Below are positions 56,125-64,000 of a DNA stretch of 64,000 bases, piece after piece. Below the pieces are notes generated by a model that did not search any database, was not told where the DNA came from, and was given only the letters and a program-made list of their open reading frames with translations. Numbering within the stretch: the stretch's first letter is position 1; each line of letters starts with the position of its first letter. The DNA comes from Cyanobacterium aponinum PCC 10605 (lineage in GTDB: Bacteria > Cyanobacteriota > Cyanobacteriia > Cyanobacteriales > Cyanobacteriaceae), in the NCBI RefSeq assembly GCF_000317675.1, contig NC_019776.1, positions 2,294,001 through 2,358,000 on the forward strand, written 5' to 3'. A program made the translations under genes and the position numbers.

Positions 56125-58323
56125 ATGGGAAATATAGTCGGAATTGACTTAGGCACAACCAACTCCGTTGCCGCTTTCAAATTTGCAGAAGCACAAGTTG
56201 TTGATGATCCAAAACATGGTACTTTAGTTAGGTCTGTTGTATCCTTTTCTAATAATAGTTTAATAGTCGGTAAAGAAGCCTATAATCAATTATTACAAGA
56301 TCCAGAAAACGTTATTATCTCCATCAAACGTTTAATGGGGCGTGGTTTTGGGGATGATGTGGTGCAACAGCAGTTAAAAAACTTCGGTTATAAAATTACT
56401 CAATCCAGCGAAGGCACAGAAAACAGTCTCTCTGTGTGGTTGGGAGGCAAAGAGTATCAACCCGAAGACATTAGTGCAGAAATTCTCAAACAAGTGGTAG
56501 AAAATGCTCAAGCCTATCAGGAAAATATGGGGCAAACGGGCAATATTACTAAAGCTGTTATCACTATACCTGCTTACTTTAATGATAAACAACGCTACGC
56601 CACGGAAATCGCTTCTGTAAGGGCTGGTTTAGGAAAACCTGTTTTATTACCTGAACCCACTGCGGCGGCTATTTCCTACGGTTTTAAGCCCAATAGCGAT
56701 GATGTTAAAACTATCTTGGTATATGATTTTGGTGGTGGTACTTTTGACTCATCTTTGATTACTACCGCAGGAAGTCATTTTATTGAATCGGGTAAAGCAG
56801 GAGATTTATGGTTAGGGGGTGATGATATTGATAACAAGTTAGCTGAATTAGTTAAGCAGAAGGTAGCGAAGGAAGAAGGATTAGATAGTATTGATACCTT
56901 AATTGCTAATATGCCTTACTACCAACAAATAAGATTTAAAGCGGATTTGAAAATTGCCACAGAAAGAGCAAAAATTGATTTAAGCAGTAAAACCGAAGCC
57001 AAAGTTAATCCCTCTACTCCCCTCCTTGACGAGTTTGGTATGGCAATCCCCATTGATATAACTATCATAAGGAAAGAATTTGAGGCGATGATTTTGCCTT
57101 TGGTGAAGCGTAGTATCGAAATTTGTCACGATGCCATTAAGTATTCGGACTATCCTACGGATATGATTGATATTGTTTTAATGGTGGGGGGTTCAAGCCA
57201 GATACCATTGGTACAAGAGGAGGTGAAAAAGGCTTTTGGAAATGATAAAGTGGTGGTGCATCCTCGCCCCATGTATGCTGTTGCTGAAGGTGCGGGTATT
57301 GTGTCTGCTGGTGTCACGGAAGTGGTTGGCACTGTATCTCGTGATTATTGTATCCAATTAGTGGATGATCCTCGTTATCAATTAATTAAGCAAGGGGAAG
57401 TTTTACCGATTCAAAAGAATCATACTTTCAAAACTGAAGGGGAAGGGCAAGAGTTAATCCATTTTAAGTTTTTTAGCCCTGATGAAGTAAGGGAAGGCAT
57501 TGATTTACGCAAAAATGATGAGCGTATTGGGGATATGTGGTTAGCGTTAGATAAACCTTACCCTAGAGGCACGGAAGTTGATGTGATGGTAGAGTTAGAT
57601 GAGCAAAATTCTGCTTTAACCATGACTGCTTGTCTGAAAAATAATCCTTCGATTCGGGTTAGTGGTAGTTTTTCTAGGGGTAATCATGATGAACAAATTA
57701 ATCAAAAAGTTGAGGAGTTAATTCATAAACTTAATCAAGAGGGTAACTTAACAGAATATGGGGTGCAAAATGCTAATGAATTAGCGGGTGAGATTGTAAG
57801 AGCATCAAATCAAATATATCTCAATGGGGTTTTACAGCGAGATAGACAACAGGTTGCAGAAGAAAAACTTAAAGAATTAGAGGCTTTTGCTTGTGGCGAT
57901 CGCGATACCATATTGATGTATTTAAGAGATTTCAATTTTGCTTTAGAATTCTGTTCTCATATTATGCACGAGGATCAAGTTAACCGCCTCAAAATTTTAG
58001 TGTCGGAAATGCAAAATGCGGTTGATAGCAATAATGTTTCAGCGATGCAGAGATTGGCGGAAGATGGTAGTCGGGAATTTGATAATTTGCCTGATTTAGT
58101 GCGTATTCTCTTGTTAATTCGTTTTGGTGTCGCTCGCGCCTGTCGTATTGCACCCTCTCACGGTAAGGTTTTAGAAACTAAGTTTATCAATCTTCTCGAT
58201 GCGATGGAAAGAGGAGATGGCAATACAAGCGATCGCCTCTATCGTGAATTACTAGAAGAAATACGAGAGTATATTGATCAAGATTTACCCACAGGAGTGG
58301 TTGCTACTGGCTTGACTCGTTAA
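56125..58323 (+). CDS. Divergent Hsp70 family protein (DnaK-like)
   Basis: 732 residues. ATPase domain complete: GIDLGTTNSVAAF near the N-terminus, VLLPEPTAAAISYGF, VYDFGGGTFDSS and VLMVGGSSQIPLVQEEV. The usual DVLLLDVTPLSLG linker and start of the substrate domain are absent; after AVAEGAGIVSAGVTEVVGTV the chain reads SRDYCIQLVDDPRY. The rest is a divergent beta part and a long helical C-terminus ending VVATGLTR, with no EEVD-like tail. It does not match the canonical cyanobacterial DnaK1, 2 or 3 ends. First of six tightly packed + strand genes, including GrpE-like and J-like ones. Confidence 0.9.
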   Translation: MGNIVGIDLGTTNSVAAFKFAEAQVVDDPKHGTLVRSVVSFSNNSLIVGKEAYNQLLQDPENVIISIKRLMGRGFGDDVVQQQLKNFGYKITQSSEGTENSLSVWLGGKEYQPEDISAEILKQVVENAQAYQENMGQTGNITKAVITIPAYFNDKQRYATEIASVRAGLGKPVLLPEPTAAAISYGFKPNSDDVKTILVYDFGGGTFDSSLITTAGSHFIESGKAGDLWLGGDDIDNKLAELVKQKVAKEEGLDSIDTLIANMPYYQQIRFKADLKIATERAKIDLSSKTEAKVNPSTPLLDEFGMAIPIDITIIRKEFEAMILPLVKRSIEICHDAIKYSDYPTDMIDIVLMVGGSSQIPLVQEEVKKAFGNDKVVVHPRPMYAVAEGAGIVSAGVTEVVGTVSRDYCIQLVDDPRYQLIKQGEVLPIQKNHTFKTEGEGQELIHFKFFSPDEVREGIDLRKNDERIGDMWLALDKPYPRGTEVDVMVELDEQNSALTMTACLKNNPSIRVSGSFSRGNHDEQINQKVEELIHKLNQEGNLTEYGVQNANELAGEIVRASNQIYLNGVLQRDRQQVAEEKLKELEAFACGDRDTILMYLRDFNFALEFCSHIMHEDQVNRLKILVSEMQNAVDSNNVSAMQRLAEDGSREFDNLPDLVRILLLIRFGVARACRIAPSHGKVLETKFINLLDAMERGDGNTSDRLYRELLEEIREYIDQDLPTGVVATGLTR

Positions 58324-58337
58324 TTGTCAAAAAATGT

Positions 58338-58363
58338 GTTGGGTTAACAAAGTGTAGCCCAAC
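58338..58363 (+). promoter_or_regulatory. Intercistronic hairpin after the Hsp70 gene
   Basis: GTTGGGTT-AACAAAGTGT-AGCCCAAC, an 8-bp stem (one G-U) with no T-run after it, 15 bases past the stop codon. It may mark mRNA processing or partial termination between the Hsp70 gene and the rest of the operon. Confidence 0.45.
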
Positions 58364-58385
58364 CTAGAAAAATTATGGAGTTTTT

Positions 58386-58556
58386 ATGACTGAAAAAATT
58401 ACTGATTTAGAGAAACAAGAAAACTCAGATAAAACTGATAAAAAGAGAAAAAGAAAACAACGTCATAAATTTAACTTTTTTGGTTTATTTATCGATATTC
58501 TTTGCGAGATAGTAACATCTATTTTTAGCTTTTTTAATCAATTTTTTGGAGCTTAA
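58386..58556 (+). CDS. Small basic/hydrophobic protein in the Hsp70 operon
   Basis: 56 residues: an acidic start (MTEKITDLEKQENSDK), a strongly basic block (KKRKRKQRHK, about 18-28) and a hydrophobic, Phe-rich C-terminal helix (FGLFIDILCEIVTSIFSFFN). The first four residues, MTEK, also start the next protein. ATG preceded by GGAG (58378-58381). Most likely a membrane-associated peptide. No family recognised. It lies 62 bases after the Hsp70 stop and 25 before the next ATG, so it belongs to the operon. Confidence 0.65.
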   Translation: MTEKITDLEKQENSDKTDKKRKRKQRHKFNFFGLFIDILCEIVTSIFSFFNQFFGA

Positions 58557-58581
58557 TTTTATTTTTTAAATATATAACAAA

Positions 58582-59112
58582 ATGACTGAAAAATTAACTT
58601 GTCCAGTGTGCGATCGCACTGAAATTGAAACGAATATTTGTCCTAATTGTGAGACAGATTTATCTACTATCAAACTTTTAAAAGAGTTACCACAAGTAGA
58701 AGAAAAAGATAATAAAAAGTCACAAAAATTATTTATCATTACTCTAGCTAGCGTGTTAATAATGGGATTATTAGTAGGTAATTTGACTGGCTATTTTGTT
58801 TCAAAAAATAACTTCAATAACCGTTTACAAGCTATCAATCAAAACAAAAATCAATCCACAGAAGTAGCAAAAAAATCAGAAGCAATTAAGCCTGAATTAA
58901 ATTGGTGTGGAGGCTTTAATTATCGAGTTAAATCTGGTGATTCTCTTTATATGTTAGGGTTACGTTTTTATGGTGATGGAGACGGTTGGCAACTAATTTT
59001 TCAAGCGAATCCGACTATTAATAATCCCCAAAATTTACAAATAGGACAAGTCATTTTAATTCCTAATTTAACAGAATTATGTCAAACTAATCAATCTTAT
59101 ATGCAGAGGTAA
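58582..59112 (+). CDS. Zinc-ribbon, single-pass, LysM domain protein
   Basis: 176 residues. N-terminal zinc ribbon with CPVC (7-10) and CPNC (20-23). One transmembrane helix at about 49-70 (FIITLASVLIMGLLVGNLTG). A linker rich in Asn, Gln and Lys, then a LysM domain (about 115-165, YRVKSGDSLYMLGLRFYGDGDGWQLIFQANP ... IGQVILIPN). LysM binds peptidoglycan or chitin-type glycans, so the C-terminus probably faces the periplasm or lumen and the zinc ribbon the cytoplasm. Only 5 bases separate it from the next gene. Confidence 0.8.
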   Translation: MTEKLTCPVCDRTEIETNICPNCETDLSTIKLLKELPQVEEKDNKKSQKLFIITLASVLIMGLLVGNLTGYFVSKNNFNNRLQAINQNKNQSTEVAKKSEAIKPELNWCGGFNYRVKSGDSLYMLGLRFYGDGDGWQLIFQANPTINNPQNLQIGQVILIPNLTELCQTNQSYMQR

Positions 59113-59117
59113 TATCG

Positions 59118-61565
59118 ATGGGTTTATTTGATTTTATTGCTAAAACAAAAGCAGTTTTTGAAAATTCAGAGAAAAGTCAGAAAAAGTTTTTAGAGGCGAA
59201 GGAATTAGCTAAGTTAAAAAAACTGGAGGAAGCGATTAAGCTAGGGGAAGAAATTTTATCTTTATGGAAAGAAAATCCCTCTTGGCGTGAGCAAATAGTT
59301 AGAGAAATGTCTGGGGGTTATTTATTAGAAAATGTCAAAACAAAATTAACAGAATGGCGATTAAATCTGAATAAAGCTAGGCACTATATAAATCAAGGAA
59401 AAAATTTAATTGAACAAGATAAAAATGATCCTTTTGATAATAGTTTTTTAACTAAAGCCCTAGAATATTTAGAAAAATCTAATGAAATTTTATATGATAC
59501 TGAATCTACTGTTACGGCTCAAGTTTTAAAGGATAAAATTAATAGTAGAAATAAATTTCAGTCTTTGTATCAAAAAGGGAAAAATTTAGTTGATACGGGA
59601 TTTTTCAAAGAAGGATTACCCTACTTATTAGATGCACAAAAAATATATAGAGTTGCTGATTTAGATAAAGAAATTATTGAATGTGAATATCAAATAAAAC
59701 TACAGATTCAATATGAAAATGACTTAAAAATTATTAAATCCCTTGCTCAACAAGGCAATTTCATTTCTGCCTATAATCAATTAGAAGTTGCCTTAGATAA
59801 ATTTCAGCGTCAAGATGGGAATGAATTAAAAGAAAAATTGCGGATAGTTATTGATGCGAAAACTGACTATCGACAAGGTTTAATGGCTGAAAAAATTGAT
59901 AATCTAACTCTTGCTAAAAAACAGTATTTATCTGCTTTATCTAAATTACCCCAATTAAAAGATGCTTCTTATCGATTAGCATTGATTGACATCAAACAAC
60001 ATAATTTTACCTCTGCTCTATCTTATTTAAAAAATTTTCAGACAGAAAGGGCAAATTATTTACGGGGTTTTATTTATCTACAAAAAAATGACTATCAAAA
60101 TGCAGTCAAAGAATGGAAATTAGTTAATAATCCAACCATTAATACTAGCAAAGAATCATTAAAAAGTTTAATTGAAAGAGAAAAAATACAAATCATTAAA
60201 AAAATTGAAGATTTAGTTAAAGAATCTCAATATCAAGAGGCAAAAAATTACTGTCAAAATTTCCTTAAACAATACGGTTATGATCCCAAAATTGATCATA
60301 ATTTAAACAAACATATCCAACCAGCTTTACAACATCAACTATGGCAATCTCAAAATTTAATTAAGATTATAAATCAATTAGAGCAAGAATTTAAACAGAG
60401 TCCGAATTTAACCACTTTACATAATATGGCGATCGCACTTTATTATCAAGCCCAACTAGATGAAAACTATATAGAAAGATGGATTAATTGTTGGATGACA
60501 GTATTGTTAAATATTAACAAAAGTGAGGTTTTCCAGAATATATCTTGGTTGAATATCAATGAGATTAACTATGAAAAAATAAGAGAAGATTTGATTAAAA
60601 TAGTAGAAGGTGCGATCGACAAATATAAAGATAATAACCTAGATAAATACTATCAGCTTCGAGATGTATTGAGAAGAGAAAATCTAGCCTTAGAATTAAT
60701 GGGCAATCCACCCCAGATGGGAATAAAAATCAAACAAATATTTATCACTCCCGGATTTTATTTACAACATCAAACACAATTAAAAAGTATTCAATTAAAA
60801 ACAGATAAACTGTCAACCTTATTTACTAATTATGGTTTAGCCGTTGCCGCTTGTTTGAAAAACGACACAGAAAGGGCGATTAAAATTAAACCATCTCAAC
60901 AACATTCATCGGGAGTAGAAAAACTAGCCTATCATTTAATAAACTATTATGAGGGGTGTTATTATCTACAACATCATAGCTGGAGAAAAGCAAAAAATCC
61001 CTTAGAAATTTCTCAAACAGAAATAAAAAATAATCATGATTGGGTAGAAAATATTAATAAATTATGTGAAAAACAAAGACAAAAAATAGAGGATTTAAAA
61101 GAGCATTTAGAATTTGCTCAATTCTGGTATGATTTATTAAAATCAAATCAATCTGCCAGCTATTTAGCGGAGTTTAAAGCGAGAGAAATTTCTCAACAAG
61201 TAGCCGATGAAAAAATATCTTTTTCCCAAGCTATTAATAAACTAAAAGATGTACAAAATATTGATAGAAATAACCCTTTAGTTATAGATTTACTGAGTAG
61301 ATTAGAATATAGTCGAGAAGCAGAAGAAATTGATAAACTACTCAAACAAAATCGCTTTGAAGATGCCGTAAGAAAAGCAAGATATTCTTCCAATCAAGAA
61401 ATTAAATATTTAGTAGCTTCTATTTGTGTAGAAATTGCATTAAAGGGTGCAGAAGCGAGGGAATTAGACTGGGAAACTTTACAACAATTAGGAAGATGGG
61501 CTTATCAAATTTGTCCTCATGAGCCTAATTTTCGAGAGGTTTATCGTGCATTAAAAATTATTTAA
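59118..61565 (+). CDS. Large helical-repeat (TPR-like) protein
   Basis: 815 residues, almost all helical with TPR-type periodicity. YLEKSNEILYDTEST and GFFKEGLPYLLDAQKIYRVADL are early units; DNLTLAKKQYLSALSKLPQLKDASYRLALI and FTSALSYLKNFQTERANYLRGFIYLQKNDYQNAVKEWKLV (around 255-330) are the clearest. No membrane segment or signal peptide. TPR scaffolds often bind chaperones, fitting its place between the LysM protein and the J-like protein. Its precise role is unknown. Confidence 0.75.
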   Translation: MGLFDFIAKTKAVFENSEKSQKKFLEAKELAKLKKLEEAIKLGEEILSLWKENPSWREQIVREMSGGYLLENVKTKLTEWRLNLNKARHYINQGKNLIEQDKNDPFDNSFLTKALEYLEKSNEILYDTESTVTAQVLKDKINSRNKFQSLYQKGKNLVDTGFFKEGLPYLLDAQKIYRVADLDKEIIECEYQIKLQIQYENDLKIIKSLAQQGNFISAYNQLEVALDKFQRQDGNELKEKLRIVIDAKTDYRQGLMAEKIDNLTLAKKQYLSALSKLPQLKDASYRLALIDIKQHNFTSALSYLKNFQTERANYLRGFIYLQKNDYQNAVKEWKLVNNPTINTSKESLKSLIEREKIQIIKKIEDLVKESQYQEAKNYCQNFLKQYGYDPKIDHNLNKHIQPALQHQLWQSQNLIKIINQLEQEFKQSPNLTTLHNMAIALYYQAQLDENYIERWINCWMTVLLNINKSEVFQNISWLNINEINYEKIREDLIKIVEGAIDKYKDNNLDKYYQLRDVLRRENLALELMGNPPQMGIKIKQIFITPGFYLQHQTQLKSIQLKTDKLSTLFTNYGLAVAACLKNDTERAIKIKPSQQHSSGVEKLAYHLINYYEGCYYLQHHSWRKAKNPLEISQTEIKNNHDWVENINKLCEKQRQKIEDLKEHLEFAQFWYDLLKSNQSASYLAEFKAREISQQVADEKISFSQAINKLKDVQNIDRNNPLVIDLLSRLEYSREAEEIDKLLKQNRFEDAVRKARYSSNQEIKYLVASICVEIALKGAEARELDWETLQQLGRWAYQICPHEPNFREVYRALKII

Positions 61566-61580
61566 TTAAGAGGTTTAAAT

Positions 61581-61943
61581 ATGATTAAAAATGATAAAAT
61601 AATACCTAATCCTTATGATGTTTTAGAAGTATCTCCTGCCGCTTCTCATGCTGAAATAGTCAAAGCCTTTGCCATGGCAATGAAAAAAAAGAAGTATAAT
61701 CCTAAACAAATTGCCGAAGCTAGAAAGCAGTTAATGGATAATCAACAGCGTTTAATTGCAGATTTTCTTAGACCTAATTTACCGTTAATTCAAAGGTTTA
61801 AAAATCATGATTTATCTGCTTTAAATGAACCTATTCCCGTAATTAATTTAGTTCCTGAGTTTGATAATTTAGATCAAGCCTATCAGGAAAGTGAAATAAT
61901 TTCAGAGCGCGATCGCACTTTAGGCAAACAACTATTTTCTTAA
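61581..61943 (+). CDS. J-like domain protein lacking HPD
   Basis: 120 residues. NPYDVLEVSPAASHAEIVKAFAMAMKKKKYNP (about 10-42) has the pattern of J-domain helices I and II, but where DnaJ has HPD the sequence reads KKYNPKQIAEARKQL. Without HPD it should not stimulate an Hsp70 ATPase by the standard mechanism. A tail of about 60 residues follows. Its place after the TPR gene and before a GrpE-like gene ties it to the Hsp70. Alternative: a short CPP1-like protein. Confidence 0.7.
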   Translation: MIKNDKIIPNPYDVLEVSPAASHAEIVKAFAMAMKKKKYNPKQIAEARKQLMDNQQRLIADFLRPNLPLIQRFKNHDLSALNEPIPVINLVPEFDNLDQAYQESEIISERDRTLGKQLFS

Positions 61944-61976
61944 GACTTATTTAACTCTCTAAATAAATATAAAATT

Positions 61977-62504
61977 ATGAATAGTATTAATTTGTGGAAA
62001 AATATTTTTTCATCCCAGAAAAATCAACCAGAAAAAGACGGGTTAATTATCACAAAAACTCAAAGAGACAAACTACTATCAGAAAATCAAAACCTGTTGA
62101 AAGAAAAAACTAAATTACAACAATTAGTCAAAATTCAACAACAAGAAAGTGAAGCAAAAGAAGAGGCTTTATATAGTGAATTATTAGATATTTTTGATAG
62201 TTTAGAATTTTTAATTGATTACTTAGATAATAATTTACAAGAGGAAAATTTTAACCCCAAAGCCTTTAAAAGATTACCTAAATTTGTCAACACTATGCAA
62301 GAGAAATTGTTAACTATTTTATCCCGTAGAGAAGTAGAAAGAATTGATTTTGATGAAGATACCCCTGATTTTAGTGTTTGTAAAGTGGTAGATAGAGAAA
62401 TTCGTGATGATATACCCGAACAAACCATCACAAAAATTGTCCGTCAAGGCTTTAAAATAAAAGAAAAAATATTACGTTATGTGGAAGTAATTACAGCTAA
62501 ATAA
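61977..62504 (+). CDS. GrpE-like nucleotide exchange factor
   Basis: 175 residues. An N-terminal coiled-coil (KTQRDKLLSENQNLLKEKTKLQQLVKIQQQESEAKEE, about 27-62), a helical segment ILDIFDSLEFLIDYL, and a C-terminal part DFSVCKVVDREIRDDIPEQTITKIVRQGFKIKEKILRYVEVIT that fits the GrpE beta domain and its RPA-like end. Divergent from standard GrpE, and it lies in the operon of the divergent Hsp70. Probably a dedicated exchange factor. Last gene of the operon. Confidence 0.72.
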   Translation: MNSINLWKNIFSSQKNQPEKDGLIITKTQRDKLLSENQNLLKEKTKLQQLVKIQQQESEAKEEALYSELLDIFDSLEFLIDYLDNNLQEENFNPKAFKRLPKFVNTMQEKLLTILSRREVERIDFDEDTPDFSVCKVVDREIRDDIPEQTITKIVRQGFKIKEKILRYVEVITAK

Positions 62505-62553
62505 CTTCACGTTAAAAGATAAAAATAAATTGAAAATAAAAAACTTTTAGCTT

Positions 62554-64000
62554 TTAGGGAGTATAGGAAGGGGGAATTCCATAAGTCCTAATAATGGCTT
62601 TAATAACATCTTTAACTACAGGAGCGGCAACAGTTGAGCCATAAGTATTTGCTCCTTTTGGTTCATCTACTACGGCAAAAACAATATATTGAGGATCATC
62701 ACTGGGTAAAATGGAAATAAAACTGGTGATTTTAGCATCTGCTTTATATCTTCCTCTACCATCATGTTTTTGGGCTGTTCCTGTTTTACCGCCTATGTGA
62801 TAGCCTTCTATCTGAGCGGCTTTACCTGTACCATTGGCAACTACTGACTGCATCATAAGGTTGACACTACGGGCAGATTCGGGGGAAAATACCTGTTTAG
62901 TTTTTAATGAAGCACTAGATTCTATTTCTCCTTCTGCATTAACTAAACCTTTGACAACGTGAGGGGTAACTAGCTTTCCTCCATTAGCAATGGCCGCGTG
63001 AAGTTGTACTAATTTTAAAGGAGTGAGAGATAATCCTTGTCCAAAGGCAGATACTGCTGTTTCGATGTCTCTGGCGGTGAAAATATTTTTCGGCTTTATA
63101 TATCCTGTGGCTTCAAAAGGTAAATCAACTCCCATTAATTTATCTAAGCCTAATTCTTCTAATCTTTGGTAGTATTTTTCTCGGCTTAGTTTTTTCATGG
63201 TATAAATCATAGCTGTATTACTAGAATCTTCCATGGCTTTGGTGATACTCACCCACCCTTTTCCCGTTTTAGAAGCATTAGAAATAGGCCATCCATCAAT
63301 TACCACACTGGGAGCGTCTAATACTCTTGAGTTAGAATCAATAACCCCCTCATCAAGTGCGATCGCAATATTTATGGGTTTAAAAGTTGAACCCGGCTCA
63401 TAACTATCTGTTACAGTCCAATTTTTGTAAAGGGCAAAATCATAGCTCGAATAATTATTAGGATCGTAAGTAGGTTCACTCACTAGAGAAACTATCTCCC
63501 CTGTATGCACATTCATGACGATAACTGCCCCTCGTTTCGCATTAAATTTTTTAATTTGTGCTTTGAGAGAATCCCTTGCCGCCCTTTGTAGTTTTGTATC
63601 AAGGGTAAGTTGTAGTTGTAAATCATCTAATTGGACGATACCATCAGGCAAAGAAGCAGGAATAATAGCCCCCTCACCATCTTTTTTTACCGTCATCATC
63701 GATTTGAAATCTAGTTGAGTTAAATCTCGTTCTAATAAATCTTGCTGACTATATTCTATTCCCGCCTGTCCACTATGTTCTGTATCCACATAACCGATTA
63801 TGTCAGCAAACAATTCCCCTTGAGGGTAGAAACGAGCATAGCGTTTTTCTAGGTCAATTCCTTCAAATCCCAATTCTTTAATACTATTTCCTTGGTCTTC
63901 CGTTACAGTTCGAGCTAAAACGATGCCAGTATCACCACTATTTAAAACTTTTAAAATCTCATTTTTGTCCCTGTCTGTAAGAATAGTTGCTAATTTTTCA
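62554..64000 (-). CDS. ftsI: Class B penicillin-binding protein (FtsI/PBP3-like), partial at the window edge
   Basis: The frame is open to base 64000, so the N-terminus lies outside the window; at least 480 residues are visible. The dimerisation-domain end is followed by the transpeptidase: SxxK in EPGSTFKP, SxN in DSSNTAM and KTG in GGKTGTAQK. It catalyses septal or side-wall peptidoglycan cross-linking. The N-terminal visible part (DRDKNEILKVLNSGDTGIVLART) continues the domain. An internal TTG at 63873 is not a start. It converges on the GrpE-like gene. Confidence 0.92.
   Translation of the reverse strand, partial: EKLATILTDRDKNEILKVLNSGDTGIVLARTVTEDQGNSIKELGFEGIDLEKRYARFYPQGELFADIIGYVDTEHSGQAGIEYSQQDLLERDLTQLDFKSMMTVKKDGEGAIIPASLPDGIVQLDDLQLQLTLDTKLQRAARDSLKAQIKKFNAKRGAVIVMNVHTGEIVSLVSEPTYDPNNYSSYDFALYKNWTVTDSYEPGSTFKPINIAIALDEGVIDSNSRVLDAPSVVIDGWPISNASKTGKGWVSITKAMEDSSNTAMIYTMKKLSREKYYQRLEELGLDKLMGVDLPFEATGYIKPKNIFTARDIETAVSAFGQGLSLTPLKLVQLHAAIANGGKLVTPHVVKGLVNAEGEIESSASLKTKQVFSPESARSVNLMMQSVVANGTGKAAQIEGYHIGGKTGTAQKHDGRGRYKADAKITSFISILPSDDPQYIVFAVVDEPKGANTYGSTVAAPVVKDVIKAIIRTYGIPPSYTP

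Overview
The window is a stretch of a low-GC cyanobacterial chromosome. It carries allophycocyanin genes (apcA, apcB, apcC), a tandem-BMC carboxysome shell protein (CcmP), a flavodiiron protein of the Flv3 type, a GUN4 tetrapyrrole protein and an FtsH2-like thylakoid protease. HIP1-type GCGATCGC octamers are scattered through coding sequence. The family content and AT-richness suggest a unicellular lineage such as the Cyanobacterium/Geminocystis group, but that placement is inference. No rRNA, tRNA, CRISPR array or prophage was recognised.

Layout. 1-7.7 kb: gun4, an oligopeptide-type ABC binding lipoprotein, an EF-G paralogue and tex. 8-10.5 kb: three decaying genes in a row (a GT2 glycosyltransferase with an in-frame TGA, a sulfotransferase-like gene with a -1 frameshift, and the C-terminal remnant of a secreted protein). 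10.7-20.3 kb: a SPOR-like protein, a DciA-like protein, a NagZ-like GH3, several hypotheticals, a DUF362 protein and ftsH2. 20.6-24.6 kb: a solitary 1320-residue Type IIG-like restriction-modification enzyme carrying two in-frame copies of an intergenic repeat. 24.7-33.7 kb: an ABC permease, a histidine kinase, an isolated urtB with an NtcA-like promoter, ygfZ, RNase E and a YraN protein. 33.8-43.8 kb: flv3, ccmP, trpE, an aminotransferase, mnmD, an HD-GYP regulator, and a cupin gene with fmt. 44-49.3 kb: apcABC, a DUF790 (Bax1-like) nuclease, two conserved cyanobacterial small proteins and deoC. 49.3-56 kb: a catalytically altered (Tyr/Ser) orthocaspase, pilD, DUF445, and prfB with its programmed +1 frameshift. 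56.1-62.5 kb: a six-gene operon built around a divergent Hsp70. 62.5 kb to the end: a class B penicillin-binding protein running off the window.

The best candidate for an undescribed system is the 56.1-62.5 kb operon. It encodes a divergent Hsp70, a small basic/hydrophobic peptide, a zinc-ribbon/transmembrane/LysM protein, an 815-residue helical-repeat protein, a J-like protein without HPD and a GrpE-like protein. This looks like a dedicated, possibly membrane-tethered chaperone machine.

The second theme is intergenic invasion by small repeats. One MITE-like family (GGCTCT ends) has three full copies, each with a perfect 8-bp target duplication. A second MITE-like family has AACCTSAGTTYGG ends and, at two copies, perfect 4-bp duplications. 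There are also GC-rich palindromes and several heptanucleotide tandem arrays. Some of these repeats sit in frame inside proteins (the Type IIG enzyme and Tex) or nest inside one another.
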